Under the pieces are notes generated by a model, which searched no databases, had not been told where the DNA came from, and worked only from the letters and a program-made list of their open reading frames with translations. A stretch of 33,430 bases of DNA, from positions 1-33,430 of the forward strand of contig JADGCQ010000037.1 of the NCBI GenBank assembly GCA_015228925.1. Reading direction: 5' to 3'. This document shows, piece by piece, positions 7,868 to 17,191 of this stretch. The stretch comes from Magnetococcales bacterium. GTDB taxonomy: Bacteria > Pseudomonadota > Magnetococcia > Magnetococcales > UBA8363. Each line of letters starts with the position of its first letter. The first letter of the stretch is position 1. Position numbers and translations under genes: made by a program.

Positions 7868-8503
7868 TTACGCATCCTTGATCAACAAACCACCTTCCAC
7901 CCGTACTTTGACGGCGATCAAACCCGCTTTACCCTCGGGATCAGGCCCCAAACATTTCCCAGAGGCCAAATCAAATACCCAATTATGCATACCACACTCC
8001 ACCCGGTCTCCATGATCCACCCCCTTGCACAAGGTGGTTTTGGAATGGGGACAACGACTCAGATAAACCTTGGCTGAAGCGGGGCCGGTACGAAACACAA
8101 TGAGGTCGCCATCGGGTCTGTGAACACAGGACATTTTGTTCATGGGGAAATCGGCGATGGCACCAAGATTGTTATCACCCGCCTGCTTGTTTTCACCCGG
8201 AACCTCGGGCAGAAGATCCAGGTCGATGAGAACGTCGATGGCATCCAACATTTTATTCAACCCCGATGCCGGAAACGCCATCATCACCGCATCCAAGATT
8301 TCCTCTTTGCTGGCCCCCGCTTTCAAAGCCTTGGGGGCATATTGACGCAACCCCCGTTCGGTACCCACCGCCACTTTGGTGACAATCTGGATCAAACACC
8401 GGGTTTTATCATCCAATGCTTTGACGCTATGTTTGTAGAAGCTGAGAAGATGGGTGGCCGCATCGGGACGAACCGCCCCAAGATAGCGTAATGCTTTAGA
8501 CAT
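7868..8503 (-). CDS. CMD-like/Rieske fusion protein (211 aa)
   Basis: Residues 10-95 resemble the carboxymuconolactone decarboxylase/AhpD fold, with KALKAGASKEEILDAVMMA as the recognisable helix pair. The redox CxxCxxxH of AhpD is absent: the aligned stretch reads TERGLRQY (48-55). Residues about 115-211 form a Rieske-type [2Fe-2S] domain with ligands C151, H153, C170 and H173 in CPH-x16-CGMH, followed by WVFDLASGKC. The protein is soluble with no signal peptide. The ATG at 8503 has GGAGAG five bases upstream; a longer frame to 8611 adds unrelated sequence. It lies downstream of rne on the same strand, 156 bases away. An electron-transfer or ferredoxin-like role is likely for the Rieske part; the job of the CMD-like half is unknown. 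Confidence 0.82.
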   Translation of the reverse strand: MSKALRYLGAVRPDAATHLLSFYKHSVKALDDKTRCLIQIVTKVAVGTERGLRQYAPKALKAGASKEEILDAVMMAFPASGLNKMLDAIDVLIDLDLLPEVPGENKQAGDNNLGAIADFPMNKMSCVHRPDGDLIVFRTGPASAKVYLSRCPHSKTTLCKGVDHGDRVECGMHNWVFDLASGKCLGPDPEGKAGLIAVKVRVEGGLLIKDA

Positions 8504-8583
8504 GATGCTCTCCATTGGTTTTTGATGGTCCCCCTGGAATTTCTTCCTATGCGAAGCAAGTGTGCCAGGGAAACCGCTATGTT

Positions 8584-8618
8584 GGATATTGCAAAGGGAT
8601 AGCCTCGGCAATATCCCT
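8584..8618 (-). other. Two mutually exclusive hairpins between rne and the Rieske gene
   Basis: GGATATTGC at 8584-8592 is complementary to GCAATATCC at 8608-8616 (nine base pairs). AGGGATA at 8595-8601 is complementary to TATCCCT at 8612-8618 (seven base pairs). Both use bases 8612-8616, so only one can form at a time. Neither is followed by a clear U-tract on the minus strand. Confidence 0.5.
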
Positions 8619-8659
8619 CAACTTTAGTCAATCATCCTAAGAGACCCAATACCGTATGG

Positions 8660-11212
8660 TCAACGCGATTCATCCCAGTCGGAAGCGATGGAATGGTCCT
8701 CTGGGAGCAAATGATTTCCGATGGATTCGGAATCATCCGCGTCATCGGGGAGCATGGCACCATGGGGATGGCCATCCGAGTTGCCCAGGTTGTCATCGTC
8801 CCCATGACCGCCCATGGATCCTTCGACCAGGTTTGGTTTTTTCCGTCCGCGACCGCGGCCTCCTCGACGGGATCGTTTACGTTTTGCGGCGGCGTCACCC
8901 TGAGCGTTGGAAACTGCACTGGCCTCCTGAATCTGGGGAACTGACATCTGATCCTGAAAGGCATCGTCGTCATCATCGGCCAACAGACTGGATTCTTCCG
9001 TCGTCTTGGTCGGGTTGACATCATGCAATGTGTAAAGTCCAGGAAATCGCATGGCCAAAGCCTCAACCTGACGCATATCCTGCTGCGGTACCGGTGCGGG
9101 TGGCGTCGGCTCCCGAAGGTTTTGCGGCTCATCGGAATCTTCGTCTTCATCACCCTGTGCCATTTCCCCGCCCTGCGCCAGACCATTCACTGGCGTAGCA
9201 TCGACGGCTCCCGGATTTTTCTTGCGCCGCCGCCTGCGCCGCCGTTTTTTCTTCCCAGCCTCACCGGTCTGTTCCACTGCGGGGGGATGGACGGTTCCAT
9301 GGTCGGGGACAGACGCCGGGGTCGCGGTCGCTGGTGCAACAGGGGGCTGCGCAACCAGTTCACCAGAGGGTTGGACAGGTTTGGAACTTTCCGGCGGCGT
9401 CACGGCGACGATTTTGCTTTTTTCCTCCCGGGGTTTGTCTTTTTTATTCTTTTCCAGGTGATTGGTCGTGAATTCAGGTGGTTGCAAACGGACATCGGCA
9501 TGAATGTTGACGGTAACCTGATTGGATTCCTCCAGGGCAACCAAAGATGCCCGCTTGTGGTTGAACAGATAATTGACCACCTCCGAGGAAACCTGGTAGT
9601 TGAGTACCTGGTATTTACCTTGGGATACCTCTTCTTCGATGCAGCGATAGGTGTAGATCGCCGCCGACTCTACCGAACGGATCGTCCCCAACCCCTTGCA
9701 CCGTGGACATTCGATGCGATTGGTTTCGCTGAAAGTTGGCCGGAGTCGCTGACGCGATAACTCCAAAAGACCAAACTGAGAGATGCGGCCAATCTGCACC
9801 TTGGCGCGATCACTTTTGAATGCATCCTTGACCCGTTTTTCTACCTCTTGGATGTGCTTACGGTCTTCCATGTCGATAAAATCGATCACAACCAGACCGC
9901 CCAGATCCCGCACGCGCAATTGTCGGGCGATTTCGTCAACCGCCTGAAGGTTGGTTTTGAACGCCGTCGATTCCACATCCTTTTCGCGGGTGGACCGGCC
10001 TGAGTTGATGTCGATGGTCACCAGGGCTTCGGTGGGATCGATGACCAGATAACTCCCCGCTTTCAATTGAACCACCCGCTCATGCATGGTTTCAATCTGG
10101 CTTTCCACCTGATAACGGGCAAAAATAGGGACACTTTCGCGGTAAGGTTGCACCACCTTGACATATCGGGGCATCAACAAACGCATGAAATCCTTCCCCA
10201 TGCGGTACCCCTCCTGCCCTTCGATGAGGATCTCCTCCATATCGGTCGTATAAAGATCGCGGATGGTCCGAATGATCAGATCCCCCTCCTCATGGATCAG
10301 GCAGGGGGCTTTTTTGGTTTTCGCCCCCTCCAGGATCATTTTCCACAGGCGGGTCAGATAGCTGATATCACGACTGAACTCCCGCTTGTTGCGTTCCATC
10401 CCAGCGGTGCGGATAATCAGACTCATTTCGGGGGGGATGGCGAGGCCGTTGAGAATACTCTTCAGATTTTTGCGTTCGGCAATATCGGTGATTTTGCGGG
10501 AAATCCCGCCGCCACCCGGATTTTCAGGCAGAAGCACCGTATAACGGCCTGCCAACGAAAGATTGGTTGTCAGTGTGGCCCCTTTGTTGCCACGGGATTC
10601 TTTGACGACCTGGACCAGGACGGTCTGGTTGCGTTGCAGAATTTTTTGGATAGGCGGTGGACGACGCCGATGTTGTCGGCGAATCTCTTCGGCGGGTGGA
10701 CGGTCCTCCTCTTCCTCTTCATCCCCATCGCGCTCTCGGACCTCTTCGTGGGAGGGGCCAGGTTCGGGCGTTGTTGCATCGGTATCGGAGAGACTGACCA
10801 ACTCTTCGCCCGGGATGCGGGTTTCAGCAGCCACGGCTTCCGGGATTTCGGTGGCGGAGGTGGCAGCCGCTTGCCCCTCGTCGGTATCGGCATCCTCATC
10901 ATCACCGCTATCATCGTCATCAACCGGCGGGGCAACGACTGGGGCATCCTTGCCGACGGTCAGACCGCCAGGGGTAAAATATTTGGGATGAATATCGTTG
11001 ACGGACAAAAAACCTTGGCGGCCTCCATGAAATTCGATGAAAGCGGCTTGAAGCGACGGCTCAACCCGGGAAACCCTCCCCAGATAAATATTACCTTTGA
11101 TCTGCTCCTTGTTTGCGGTTTCAATGTCAAGATCGACAAGTCGGTTATCTTGTGTGATGGCAACCCGGATTTCTTCAGGGTGAGTGGCATCTACCAGCAT
11201 GCGTCTGGTCAT
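8660..11212 (-). CDS. rne: Ribonuclease E (850 aa)
   Basis: RNase E is the main endonuclease of mRNA turnover and rRNA/tRNA processing. Residues 36-90 and 187-220 form the S1 domain, split by an acidic, Pro-rich insert (91-186), as is usual in alphaproteobacteria. The DNase I-like catalytic part has D401 in VTIDINSGR and D444 in VVIDFIDM, matching the magnesium-binding aspartates of E. coli (D303, D346). The Zn-link cysteines are C502 and C505 in CPRCKGLG. The C-terminal 300 residues are unstructured with Arg/Lys tracts (KKKRRRRRRRKK and RKRSRRGGRGRGRKK), expected RNA-binding sites and degradosome scaffold. The ATG at 11212 begins MTRRMLVDA; a frame to 11260 adds nothing family-like. The gene is divergent from rluC, as in E. 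coli. Confidence 0.96.
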   Translation of the reverse strand: MTRRMLVDATHPEEIRVAITQDNRLVDLDIETANKEQIKGNIYLGRVSRVEPSLQAAFIEFHGGRQGFLSVNDIHPKYFTPGGLTVGKDAPVVAPPVDDDDSGDDEDADTDEGQAAATSATEIPEAVAAETRIPGEELVSLSDTDATTPEPGPSHEEVRERDGDEEEEEDRPPAEEIRRQHRRRPPPIQKILQRNQTVLVQVVKESRGNKGATLTTNLSLAGRYTVLLPENPGGGGISRKITDIAERKNLKSILNGLAIPPEMSLIIRTAGMERNKREFSRDISYLTRLWKMILEGAKTKKAPCLIHEEGDLIIRTIRDLYTTDMEEILIEGQEGYRMGKDFMRLLMPRYVKVVQPYRESVPIFARYQVESQIETMHERVVQLKAGSYLVIDPTEALVTIDINSGRSTREKDVESTAFKTNLQAVDEIARQLRVRDLGGLVVIDFIDMEDRKHIQEVEKRVKDAFKSDRAKVQIGRISQFGLLELSRQRLRPTFSETNRIECPRCKGLGTIRSVESAAIYTYRCIEEEVSQGKYQVLNYQVSSEVVNYLFNHKRASLVALEESNQVTVNIHADVRLQPPEFTTNHLEKNKKDKPREEKSKIVAVTPPESSKPVQPSGELVAQPPVAPATATPASVPDHGTVHPPAVEQTGEAGKKKRRRRRRRKKNPGAVDATPVNGLAQGGEMAQGDEDEDSDEPQNLREPTPPAPVPQQDMRQVEALAMRFPGLYTLHDVNPTKTTEESSLLADDDDDAFQDQMSVPQIQEASAVSNAQGDAAAKRKRSRRGGRGRGRKKPNLVEGSMGGHGDDDNLGNSDGHPHGAMLPDDADDSESIGNHLLPEDHSIASDWDESR

Positions 11213-11395
11213 ACGGTCTGTTTCCTTTGTGTCCGTAGCGCCGTTTGGCCACATGCCCATTGCGGTAATCCGCTGGCGGGCGAAACGGCAAGGTTCGAAT
11301 AGGGGGTGAACTTGAAATAAAGAAAAGAATGGGGGATGCAGACAGGGTGGCCATAATCAGGTCCAAGTTCTTAAGGATAATTTTCCATGCCGCTC

Positions 11396-11424
11396 ATTAT
11401 AGAAAGGGTTTGCCATGAAAGCAA
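11396..11424 (-). promoter_or_regulatory. Probable rne promoter overlapping the rluC start
   Basis: Reading on the minus strand, TTGCTT (11424-11419), a 17-base spacer and a perfect TATAAT (11401-11396) form a sigma-70-like promoter. Transcription would begin near 11389 and give rne a leader of about 175 bases. The -35 box lies inside the first codons of rluC. RNase E is known to autoregulate through its long 5' leader in E. coli; whether that happens here is inference. Confidence 0.5.
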
Positions 11425-12404
11425 ATGCGGTGATAACCACGCATGAAAAAACTGGTGTTTCCCAGGTTTCCGTGGTTGAAAGCAATGCCGGAATGCGCTT
11501 GGATCGCTTTTTAAAACAGCAACTTCCCGGTTGTCCTGCCGGATTGATCCAAAAATTGTTACGCACCGGCCAAGTACGTCTGGATGGGGGGCGGGTCAAA
11601 GGGGATCACCGTTTGGAGGTGGGGCAAACGGTACGCATTCCTCCAGTGCGTGTCCCATCCGAAGCCTCCGCAAACACGCCGCATACGCCGCCCCCGGCTA
11701 TGCTCAGGGCTTTGGAAGGGTGTGTTTTGCTCGAAGGGGCGGGGTTTATGGTCATCAATAAACCGCCAGGTTGGCCTGTCCATGGTGGCAGTGGTCAAAC
11801 GGTGGGATTGATCGATGGTTTGCGCCATTTATGGAAGGATCGTCCCGAGCGGCCTGAATTATGCCATCGATTGGATCGAGACACTTCGGGATGTATGCTT
11901 CTGGCCACCCATCGCCAGGCCGCCAGTGTGCTGACCGCACTGTTTCGTGATGACAAGGTGAAAAAAACATACTTGGCTTTGGTCCGTGGCATTCCCCACC
12001 CTGCCGAAGGGATGATCGATGCCGCTTTGGTCAAGGGGGTCGTCAAATCGGGTGAACGGATGGTATTGACCGATGATGCGGGGCAACATGCCCGGACCCG
12101 CTACCGCGTCAGTGAACGGTATGACCAAGCCTCCCTGCTTACGGTCACTTTGGAAACCGGACGGACCCACCAGGTCAGGGCGCATTTGGAGTCGATCCGC
12201 CACCCTTTGGCGGGGGATTATAAATATGGTGACCGTATTTTTAATCGCACGATGAAATCTTTGGGATTAAAGCGTATGTTTCTCCATGCGCACACCCTGA
12301 CCTTTCCCCATCCAGGCACCGGGGCACCTGTCCAGGTCACGGCACCACTGGATCCTGCATTGGTCGCGTTTTTGGAAACATTGCGGCATGGCAAGCAACC
12401 ATGA
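11415..12404 (+). CDS. rluC: 23S rRNA pseudouridine synthase RluC-type (329 aa)
   Basis: RluA-family enzyme; in E. coli RluC makes pseudouridines 955, 2504 and 2580 of 23S rRNA. An N-terminal S4 RNA-binding domain (about 27-80, with MRLDRFLKQQLPG and VRLDGGRV) precedes the synthase domain. Motif II is HRLDRDTSG with catalytic D154. VINKPPGWPVHGG and TLETGRTHQVRAHL are the other family motifs. The length fits. The ATG at 11415 has AAAGGG upstream. It is head-to-head with rne and 21 bases ahead of a HAD phosphatase gene, the same neighbourhood seen in many proteobacteria. RluD cannot be fully excluded, but the rne neighbour favours RluC. Confidence 0.9.
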   Translation: MKANAVITTHEKTGVSQVSVVESNAGMRLDRFLKQQLPGCPAGLIQKLLRTGQVRLDGGRVKGDHRLEVGQTVRIPPVRVPSEASANTPHTPPPAMLRALEGCVLLEGAGFMVINKPPGWPVHGGSGQTVGLIDGLRHLWKDRPERPELCHRLDRDTSGCMLLATHRQAASVLTALFRDDKVKKTYLALVRGIPHPAEGMIDAALVKGVVKSGERMVLTDDAGQHARTRYRVSERYDQASLLTVTLETGRTHQVRAHLESIRHPLAGDYKYGDRIFNRTMKSLGLKRMFLHAHTLTFPHPGTGAPVQVTAPLDPALVAFLETLRHGKQP

Positions 12405-12425
12405 TGGTTCTGGAGATAAAGTATC

Positions 12426-13106
12426 ATGCTTTTTGATCTGGTCATTTTTGATTGCGATGGCACCTTGATGGACAGCTTGGACGGCATTTGGCGCGGGGTC
12501 AATCGGGCGGTGCGTTCGCAAGGAATGCATCGTCCCTTCAGCCATGCCGAGGTTGCCACCATCGTTGGATTGTCCCTCCCCAACGCTTTTGCCCATTTGT
12601 TGCCGGATGCGGGAGAGGAGACTTGGGAAGCCTTGACTGTGGCCTATAAACAACAATTTCGCAAACTGGCCAGCGAAGGAGTCCCCGAACCACCGCTTTT
12701 TCCCGGAGTGTTGACAACCCTACAATGCCTGCATGATGCCGGGTTGGTCCTGGCGGTCGCCACCGGTAAGTCCATGGCGGGGCTTTCAAGATCACTGGGG
12801 GCTTATGATCTGGAGAAATATTTTTCTTTTTACCAGACCGCCGATTCCGCCCCCAGCAAACCCCATCCCGGCATGGTGATCCAAATTCTTGCCGACAGCG
12901 GTTTGTCCGCTTCCCGAACGCTGATGGTGGGCGATACCGATTTTGATATGATCATGGGCCGGAATGCCGGCGTTTTCACCTGCGCCGTCACCTTCGGTTG
13001 CCATGACCGCGAACGTTTGGCCGCTGCCACACCCGATTTTTGGCTCGATCATATGCACGATCTTCCCAGTCTTTTGGGACTCCAAAATGATTCGAGAAAA
13101 ATCTAA
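12426..13106 (+). CDS. HAD-superfamily hydrolase, phosphoglycolate phosphatase-like (226 aa)
   Basis: The phosphatase motifs are complete: motif I FDCDGTLMDS with nucleophile D9 and acid D11, motif II in AVATGKS, a lysine in SKPHPGM, and motif IV VGDTDFDM. The helical cap after motif I (about residues 17-80) is of the Gph/PGMB type. The substrate cannot be read from sequence; phosphoglycolate is one candidate. GGAGATAAAG lies upstream of the ATG, and the gene follows rluC by 21 bases, so the two are probably cotranscribed. Confidence 0.88.
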   Translation: MLFDLVIFDCDGTLMDSLDGIWRGVNRAVRSQGMHRPFSHAEVATIVGLSLPNAFAHLLPDAGEETWEALTVAYKQQFRKLASEGVPEPPLFPGVLTTLQCLHDAGLVLAVATGKSMAGLSRSLGAYDLEKYFSFYQTADSAPSKPHPGMVIQILADSGLSASRTLMVGDTDFDMIMGRNAGVFTCAVTFGCHDRERLAAATPDFWLDHMHDLPSLLGLQNDSRKI

Positions 13107-13212
13107 AACGCTAAGGGTGGAGAAAAACGGGTGATTGTGGCACTATTTAATTTACCCACGAAGGGTTCTGAAAGGAACAGACCCGGTTGCAGATCCGATA
13201 GCGAGGAAACTT

Positions 13213-14616
13213 ATGATCCCCAAGACACTCTTTGAAAAGATTTGGGAAGAACACCAAATACGCCAGGATGAGGATGGGACATCGCTCCTCTACATCGATC
13301 GTCATCTGGTTCACGAGGTCACTTCACCCCAGGCCTTTGAAGGTTTGCGGCTGAATGGCCGCTCCGTGCGGCAGCCGGGGGCCACGTTTGCCGTCCCCGA
13401 TCACAATGTCCCCACCAAGGATTTGTCCCAAGGGATCCTCGACCCCGTGTCGCGGCTTCAGGTGGAAACGCTGAAAAACAATTGCCGTGAATTTGGCATC
13501 CGTATTTTTGACATGGGAGATCCCCGTCAAGGGGTCGTTCACGTCATGGCACCCGAACAAGGGTTGATCTTGCCCGGTCTCACGGTGGTCTGTGGCGATT
13601 CCCATACCGCCACCCACGGTGCCTTTGGTGCCTTGGCTTTCGGTATTGGCACCTCCGAAGTGGAACACGTCCTTGCAACCCAAACGCTGACCCAAAAACG
13701 TCCGAAAACCATGCGGATCACGCTCAATAACACGCTGGGACCGGGTGTGACCGCCAAGGATATGGTCCTTTATCTGATCGGCCAGATGGGTACCGCTGGG
13801 GGGACGGGGTATGTGGTCGAGTTTGCTGGCGAAGCGGTCCGTACCCTCTCCATGGAAGGGCGCATGACCGTTTGCAACATGGCCATCGAAGCGGGTGCCC
13901 GTGCCGGCATGGTGGCGGTCGATGATCATACCATCGACTATCTGTCCCAACGCCCCTTCGTTCCCAAAGGGAAAGCCTGGATTGAAGCGGTCATTCAATG
14001 GCGTCATTATTGTTCCGATCCTGGGGCGCACTTCGACCGGGAGATCAAATGGGACGCTGGTGTCATCGAACCCCAGGTCTCCTGGGGGACTTCGCCGGAA
14101 ATGATGGCCCCCATCTCCGGGCGGGTTCCCGATCCGCAGCAGGAATCGGATCCGGTACGCCGGGGTTCCATGGAAAAAGCCTTGGCCTACATGGAACTTA
14201 AACCCGGTACCCGGATGATCGATATTCCCATCGATAAGGTGTTCATCGGTTCGTGTACCAATGGTCGTATGGAGGATTTGCGTGCGGCGGCGGCGGTACT
14301 CAAAGACCGCCGGATTGCCAGTCGCATCAAACTGGCCTTGGTGGTCCCCGGCACCGGTTTGGTCAAACGTCAGGCTGAAGAGGAGGGACTTGACCAAATT
14401 TTTATCGCCGCTGGCTTTGAATGGCGGGAGCCGGGTTGTTCCATGTGTCTGGCGATGAATAACGATGTCTTGTCGCCGGGGGAACGGTGTGCCTCCACGT
14501 CAAACCGTAATTTTGAGGGTCGCCAGGGGGCCGGAAGCCGAACCCATCTGGTAAGCCCTGCCATGGCGGCTGCGGCAGCCATCCATGGCCATTTTGTGGA
14601 TGTCAGAGGGGTATAA
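13213..14616 (+). CDS. leuC: 3-isopropylmalate dehydratase large subunit
   Basis: LeuC with LeuD isomerises 2-isopropylmalate to 3-isopropylmalate in leucine synthesis. The 467-residue length matches the family (E. coli 466). The [4Fe-4S] ligands are C348 in IGSCTNGR, and C409 and C412 in [29 protein letters not shown] and the C-terminal [10 protein letters not shown] are family signatures. The ATG at 13213 follows GAGGAAACTT; an in-frame extension to 13135 is unlike LeuC. It heads the block leuC-gst-leuD-leuB-asd. The 106-base gap to the HAD gene could hold a promoter, but I found no leucine-codon leader peptide there. Confidence 0.97.
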   Translation: MIPKTLFEKIWEEHQIRQDEDGTSLLYIDRHLVHEVTSPQAFEGLRLNGRSVRQPGATFAVPDHNVPTKDLSQGILDPVSRLQVETLKNNCREFGIRIFDMGDPRQGVVHVMAPEQGLILPGLTVVCGDSHTATHGAFGALAFGIGTSEVEHVLATQTLTQKRPKTMRITLNNTLGPGVTAKDMVLYLIGQMGTAGGTGYVVEFAGEAVRTLSMEGRMTVCNMAIEAGARAGMVAVDDHTIDYLSQRPFVPKGKAWIEAVIQWRHYCSDPGAHFDREIKWDAGVIEPQVSWGTSPEMMAPISGRVPDPQQESDPVRRGSMEKALAYMELKPGTRMIDIPIDKVFIGSCTNGRMEDLRAAAAVLKDRRIASRIKLALVVPGTGLVKRQAEEEGLDQIFIAAGFEWREPGCSMCLAMNNDVLSPGERCASTSNRNFEGRQGAGSRTHLVSPAMAAAAAIHGHFVDVRGV

Positions 14617-14641
14617 AATCATCCGTCGAAGGAGTGTCAGC

Positions 14642-15310
14642 ATGGATTTGGAGTTGGTATTATTCAAGGCATGTCCTTTTGCCCAACGGGCGGTCATCGT
14701 GTTGGATTACCTGGAGGTTTCTTATCGCAAAACCCTGATCAACCCGACGGATCGGCCCGACTGGTTGTTGGAAATTTCTCCGATGGGTCAGGTTCCCGTT
14801 CTCAGGATCGATGAGACCCGGGCAATTTTTGACTCGGTGGCCATCGGCGAATTTGTCAACGACATCGCCAATGGCGGACTGTTGGCGTCCGATCCGGTAC
14901 AAAAAGGGGTGGAACGGGCATTGGTCGAATGGGCCGGAACCTGCCAGCGGGCCTTTGGTGAACTGATCACCGCCGCCGATGAGGGGGCTTGGCATCGGGC
15001 GTTGGGCGATTTCACCAACAAACTCTATTGGGTGGAAAAACTGGCCCATGCATCGGGTCCGTGTCTGATGGGCGAAGGGTTTTCCCTGGTCGATGCGGCG
15101 ATGGCACCTTTGTTTATGCGGATGCGCTCCTTGCAAAAGGCGGTCGTCTGCTTCGATGGCGAGGCGACCCCCAAAATTGCCCGTGCTATGGAGAGAATCC
15201 TTGCGACGGCTGCCGTGGTGGGATCGGTGGAAGGGGATTTTGACCGGATGTTGCGTATGGTCGTCCGGGGGCGTGGCAAAGGGGGATACGTCGATTCTCG
15301 TATGGGTTGA
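14642..15310 (+). CDS. Glutathione S-transferase-like protein (222 aa)
   Basis: The N-terminal thioredoxin-fold domain (1-80) carries CPFAQR (11-16), the cysteine motif of omega/SspA/glutaredoxin-like transferases, and the cis-proline loop MGQVPVL. The all-helical C-terminal domain (about 85-200) contains GEGFSLVDAAMAPLF, the N-capping-box region typical of GSTs. Possible roles are glutathione-dependent reduction or an SspA-like transcription role; sequence alone does not decide. The ATG at 14642 has AAGGAG nine bases upstream and lies 25 bases after leuC. Its position inside a leucine operon, between the two subunits of one enzyme, is unusual. Confidence 0.85.
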   Translation: MDLELVLFKACPFAQRAVIVLDYLEVSYRKTLINPTDRPDWLLEISPMGQVPVLRIDETRAIFDSVAIGEFVNDIANGGLLASDPVQKGVERALVEWAGTCQRAFGELITAADEGAWHRALGDFTNKLYWVEKLAHASGPCLMGEGFSLVDAAMAPLFMRMRSLQKAVVCFDGEATPKIARAMERILATAAVVGSVEGDFDRMLRMVVRGRGKGGYVDSRMG

Positions 15311-15313
15311 TTG

Positions 15314-15350
15314 TCCAACCTTTCAATGGGTTGGATGCTATTTTTCTTTT
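15314..15350 (+). terminator. Hairpin with T-rich tract between gst and leuD (terminator or attenuator)
   Basis: TCCAACC (15314-15320) pairs perfectly with GGTTGGA (15329-15335) across an 8-base loop. TGCTATTTTTCTTTT follows at once. It begins three bases after the gst stop and ends ahead of the leuD ribosome binding site. A seven-pair stem plus T-tract resembles an intrinsic terminator, which would reduce leuD relative to leuC. Confidence 0.55.
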
Positions 15351-15367
15351 TCGAGGAGCAAAAGGTC

Positions 15368-16036
15368 ATGGAACCTTTCAGGGTATTGAATGCCGTTGTC
15401 GCCCCATTGGACCGAGCCAACGTCGATACCGATGCCATTATTCCCAAGCAATTTTTAAAATCGATCCAACGGGCCGGTTTTGGACCCAATCTGTTTGATG
15501 AATGGCGTTATCTGGACAAGGGTGAACCGGGAAAATCTTGTCGGGGACGCCCGATCAATCCCGATTTTGTCCTCAACCAGCCACGCTTCAAGGATGCCAA
15601 AATTCTTCTGACCCGCGATAATTTTGGCTGTGGTTCCTCCCGGGAACATGCCCCGTGGGCGTTGTTGGATTATGGGTTCCGGGTTATCATCGCACCCAGT
15701 TTTGCCGATATTTTTTTCAACAATTGTTTCAAGAACGGCATCCTCCCTGTGATTCTGGAGGGCAAAACGGTGGAAACACTGTTGCAGGAAACCATGGCGA
15801 CTCCAGGATACCGATTAACGGTGGATTTGGAATCCTCAATGGTGATAACTTCCGCCGGTCTTTCGTTTGCCTTTACGGTGGGTCCGTTTCAGCGCCACTG
15901 TCTGCTGCATGGGTTGGACGATATCGGTCTTACCCTGGAACATGAGGGTAAGATCAAAGCTTATGAGGTTCAAGCGCGCAAGAACAGACCATGGGCTTTT
16001 ATTCCCGAAGATGGGGATCGCCTTGGGTTTGTTTAG
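15368..16036 (+). CDS. leuD: 3-isopropylmalate dehydratase small subunit
   Basis: This is the swivel-domain partner of Leu[15 protein letters not shown] (about 18-31) and [15 protein letters not shown] (about 80-95) are the hallmark segments that line the active site. At 222 residues it is slightly longer than E. coli LeuD (201). The ATG at 15368 follows GAGGAGCAAAAGGTC; the in-frame region back to 15311 encodes the hairpin/T-tract and is unlike LeuD. The gap to leuB is 34 bases. Confidence 0.96.
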   Translation: MEPFRVLNAVVAPLDRANVDTDAIIPKQFLKSIQRAGFGPNLFDEWRYLDKGEPGKSCRGRPINPDFVLNQPRFKDAKILLTRDNFGCGSSREHAPWALLDYGFRVIIAPSFADIFFNNCFKNGILPVILEGKTVETLLQETMATPGYRLTVDLESSMVITSAGLSFAFTVGPFQRHCLLHGLDDIGLTLEHEGKIKAYEVQARKNRPWAFIPEDGDRLGFV

Positions 16037-16070
16037 ATGATGATCGTGTTGTAATGAAAAGGGTGAGAAC

Positions 16071-17159
16071 ATGACAAGTCAAAAGATTTTGGTGTTGCCG
16101 GGTGACGGTATTGGCCGTGAAATCGTTGCTGAGGCGATGAAAGTTTTGGAATGGGTTGGTTCTCGCCCTGGTGTTTCGTTGCTGATCGAGGAAGGATTGA
16201 TCGGTGGCAGCGCGTATGACGCAACGGGAGGGCCGCTCCCGGAAGAGACGGTGATTCGGGCCAAGAAAGCGGATGCGGTTCTTCTCGGAGCGGTGGGTGG
16301 CCCCAAGTGGGATCGCCTTGATTTTTCCTTGCGCCCGGAACGGGGTCTCCTCGGTATTCGCAAAGCCCTGGATCTTTATTGCAATCTACGCCCGGCGCAA
16401 GTATTTTTGCCGTTGATCGATGCTTCTCCACTCAAGCGGGAGGTGGTTGAAGGGATTGACATCATGGTGGTGCGGGAACTCTCCTCGGGGATCTATTTTG
16501 GTGAACCGCGTGGGGTGGAAACGCTGCCGGATGGTCGTCGGCGAGGGTTTAATACCCTGGTTTATACCACCGATGAAATTGAACGGGTGGCCCGTCGTGC
16601 TTTTGAAATGGCCCGGCGCAGAACGGGTAAACTGTGTTCGGTGGACAAAGCCAATGTTTTGGAATCCACCGCTTTGTGGCGTGAGGTGGTCAGCGAACTG
16701 GGGGCGCGGGATTATGCCGATGTTGCCCTGAGCCATATGTATGTCGATAACGCCGCCATGCAATTGTTGCGCAATCCCCGCCAATTTGACTGTATTGTCA
16801 CGACCAACATGTTTGGTGATATTTTATCCGATGAGGCCAGTATGTTGACCGGTTCCATCGGTATGCTCGCTTCCGCCTCTTTGGGAGATGACAATGCCTT
16901 GTATGAGCCGATTCATGGTTCCGCCCCCGACATTGCTGGAAAAGGGATTGCCAATCCCCTGGCAACGCTATTGTCGGTGGCGATGATGTTGCGTCATTCC
17001 CTGAATTGTCCCGTCGAAGCGGATCTGATCGAAAGAGCGGTCAATCGGGTATTGGGGCAGGGATACCGCACTGCCGACATCATGCAACCCGGTGCCCAGC
17101 AGGTGGGTACGGTGGCCATGGGCGATGCGGTGATGCGGGCACTGCACGGGTTGGAATAA
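16071..17159 (+). CDS. leuB: 3-isopropylmalate dehydrogenase
   Basis: It oxidises and decarboxylates 3-isopropylmalate using NAD, giving 2-ketoisocaproate precursor. At 362 residues the length matches the family. The signatures are [10 protein letters not shown] at the N terminus, [14 protein letters not shown] (substrate loop), [10 protein letters not shown] with the catalytic lysine, YVDNAAMQL with catalytic Tyr/Asp, and [24 protein letters not shown] for NAD/metal binding. The ATG at 16071 is preceded by AAAAGGGTGAGAAC. It is followed by asd after 32 bases. Confidence 0.97.
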   Translation: MTSQKILVLPGDGIGREIVAEAMKVLEWVGSRPGVSLLIEEGLIGGSAYDATGGPLPEETVIRAKKADAVLLGAVGGPKWDRLDFSLRPERGLLGIRKALDLYCNLRPAQVFLPLIDASPLKREVVEGIDIMVVRELSSGIYFGEPRGVETLPDGRRRGFNTLVYTTDEIERVARRAFEMARRRTGKLCSVDKANVLESTALWREVVSELGARDYADVALSHMYVDNAAMQLLRNPRQFDCIVTTNMFGDILSDEASMLTGSIGMLASASLGDDNALYEPIHGSAPDIAGKGIANPLATLLSVAMMLRHSLNCPVEADLIERAVNRVLGQGYRTADIMQPGAQQVGTVAMGDAVMRALHGLE

Positions 17160-17191
17160 CGGACGGTTATGCTTTGGCTTGGAGACGAAGG

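Noticed and set aside
10067-11302. Long open frame (411 codons) on the plus strand opposite rne
   Set aside because: It lies fully antisense to a well-supported RNase E, has low-complexity translation mirroring the acidic insert, and shows no family motifs.
13107-13212. Leucine leader peptide/attenuator ahead of leuC
   Set aside because: No short frame with clustered leucine codons and no terminator hairpin was seen there.
13324-14397. Open frame of 357 codons opposite leuC
   Set aside because: It is a shadow of leuC, His/Gly-rich, with no recognisable domain.
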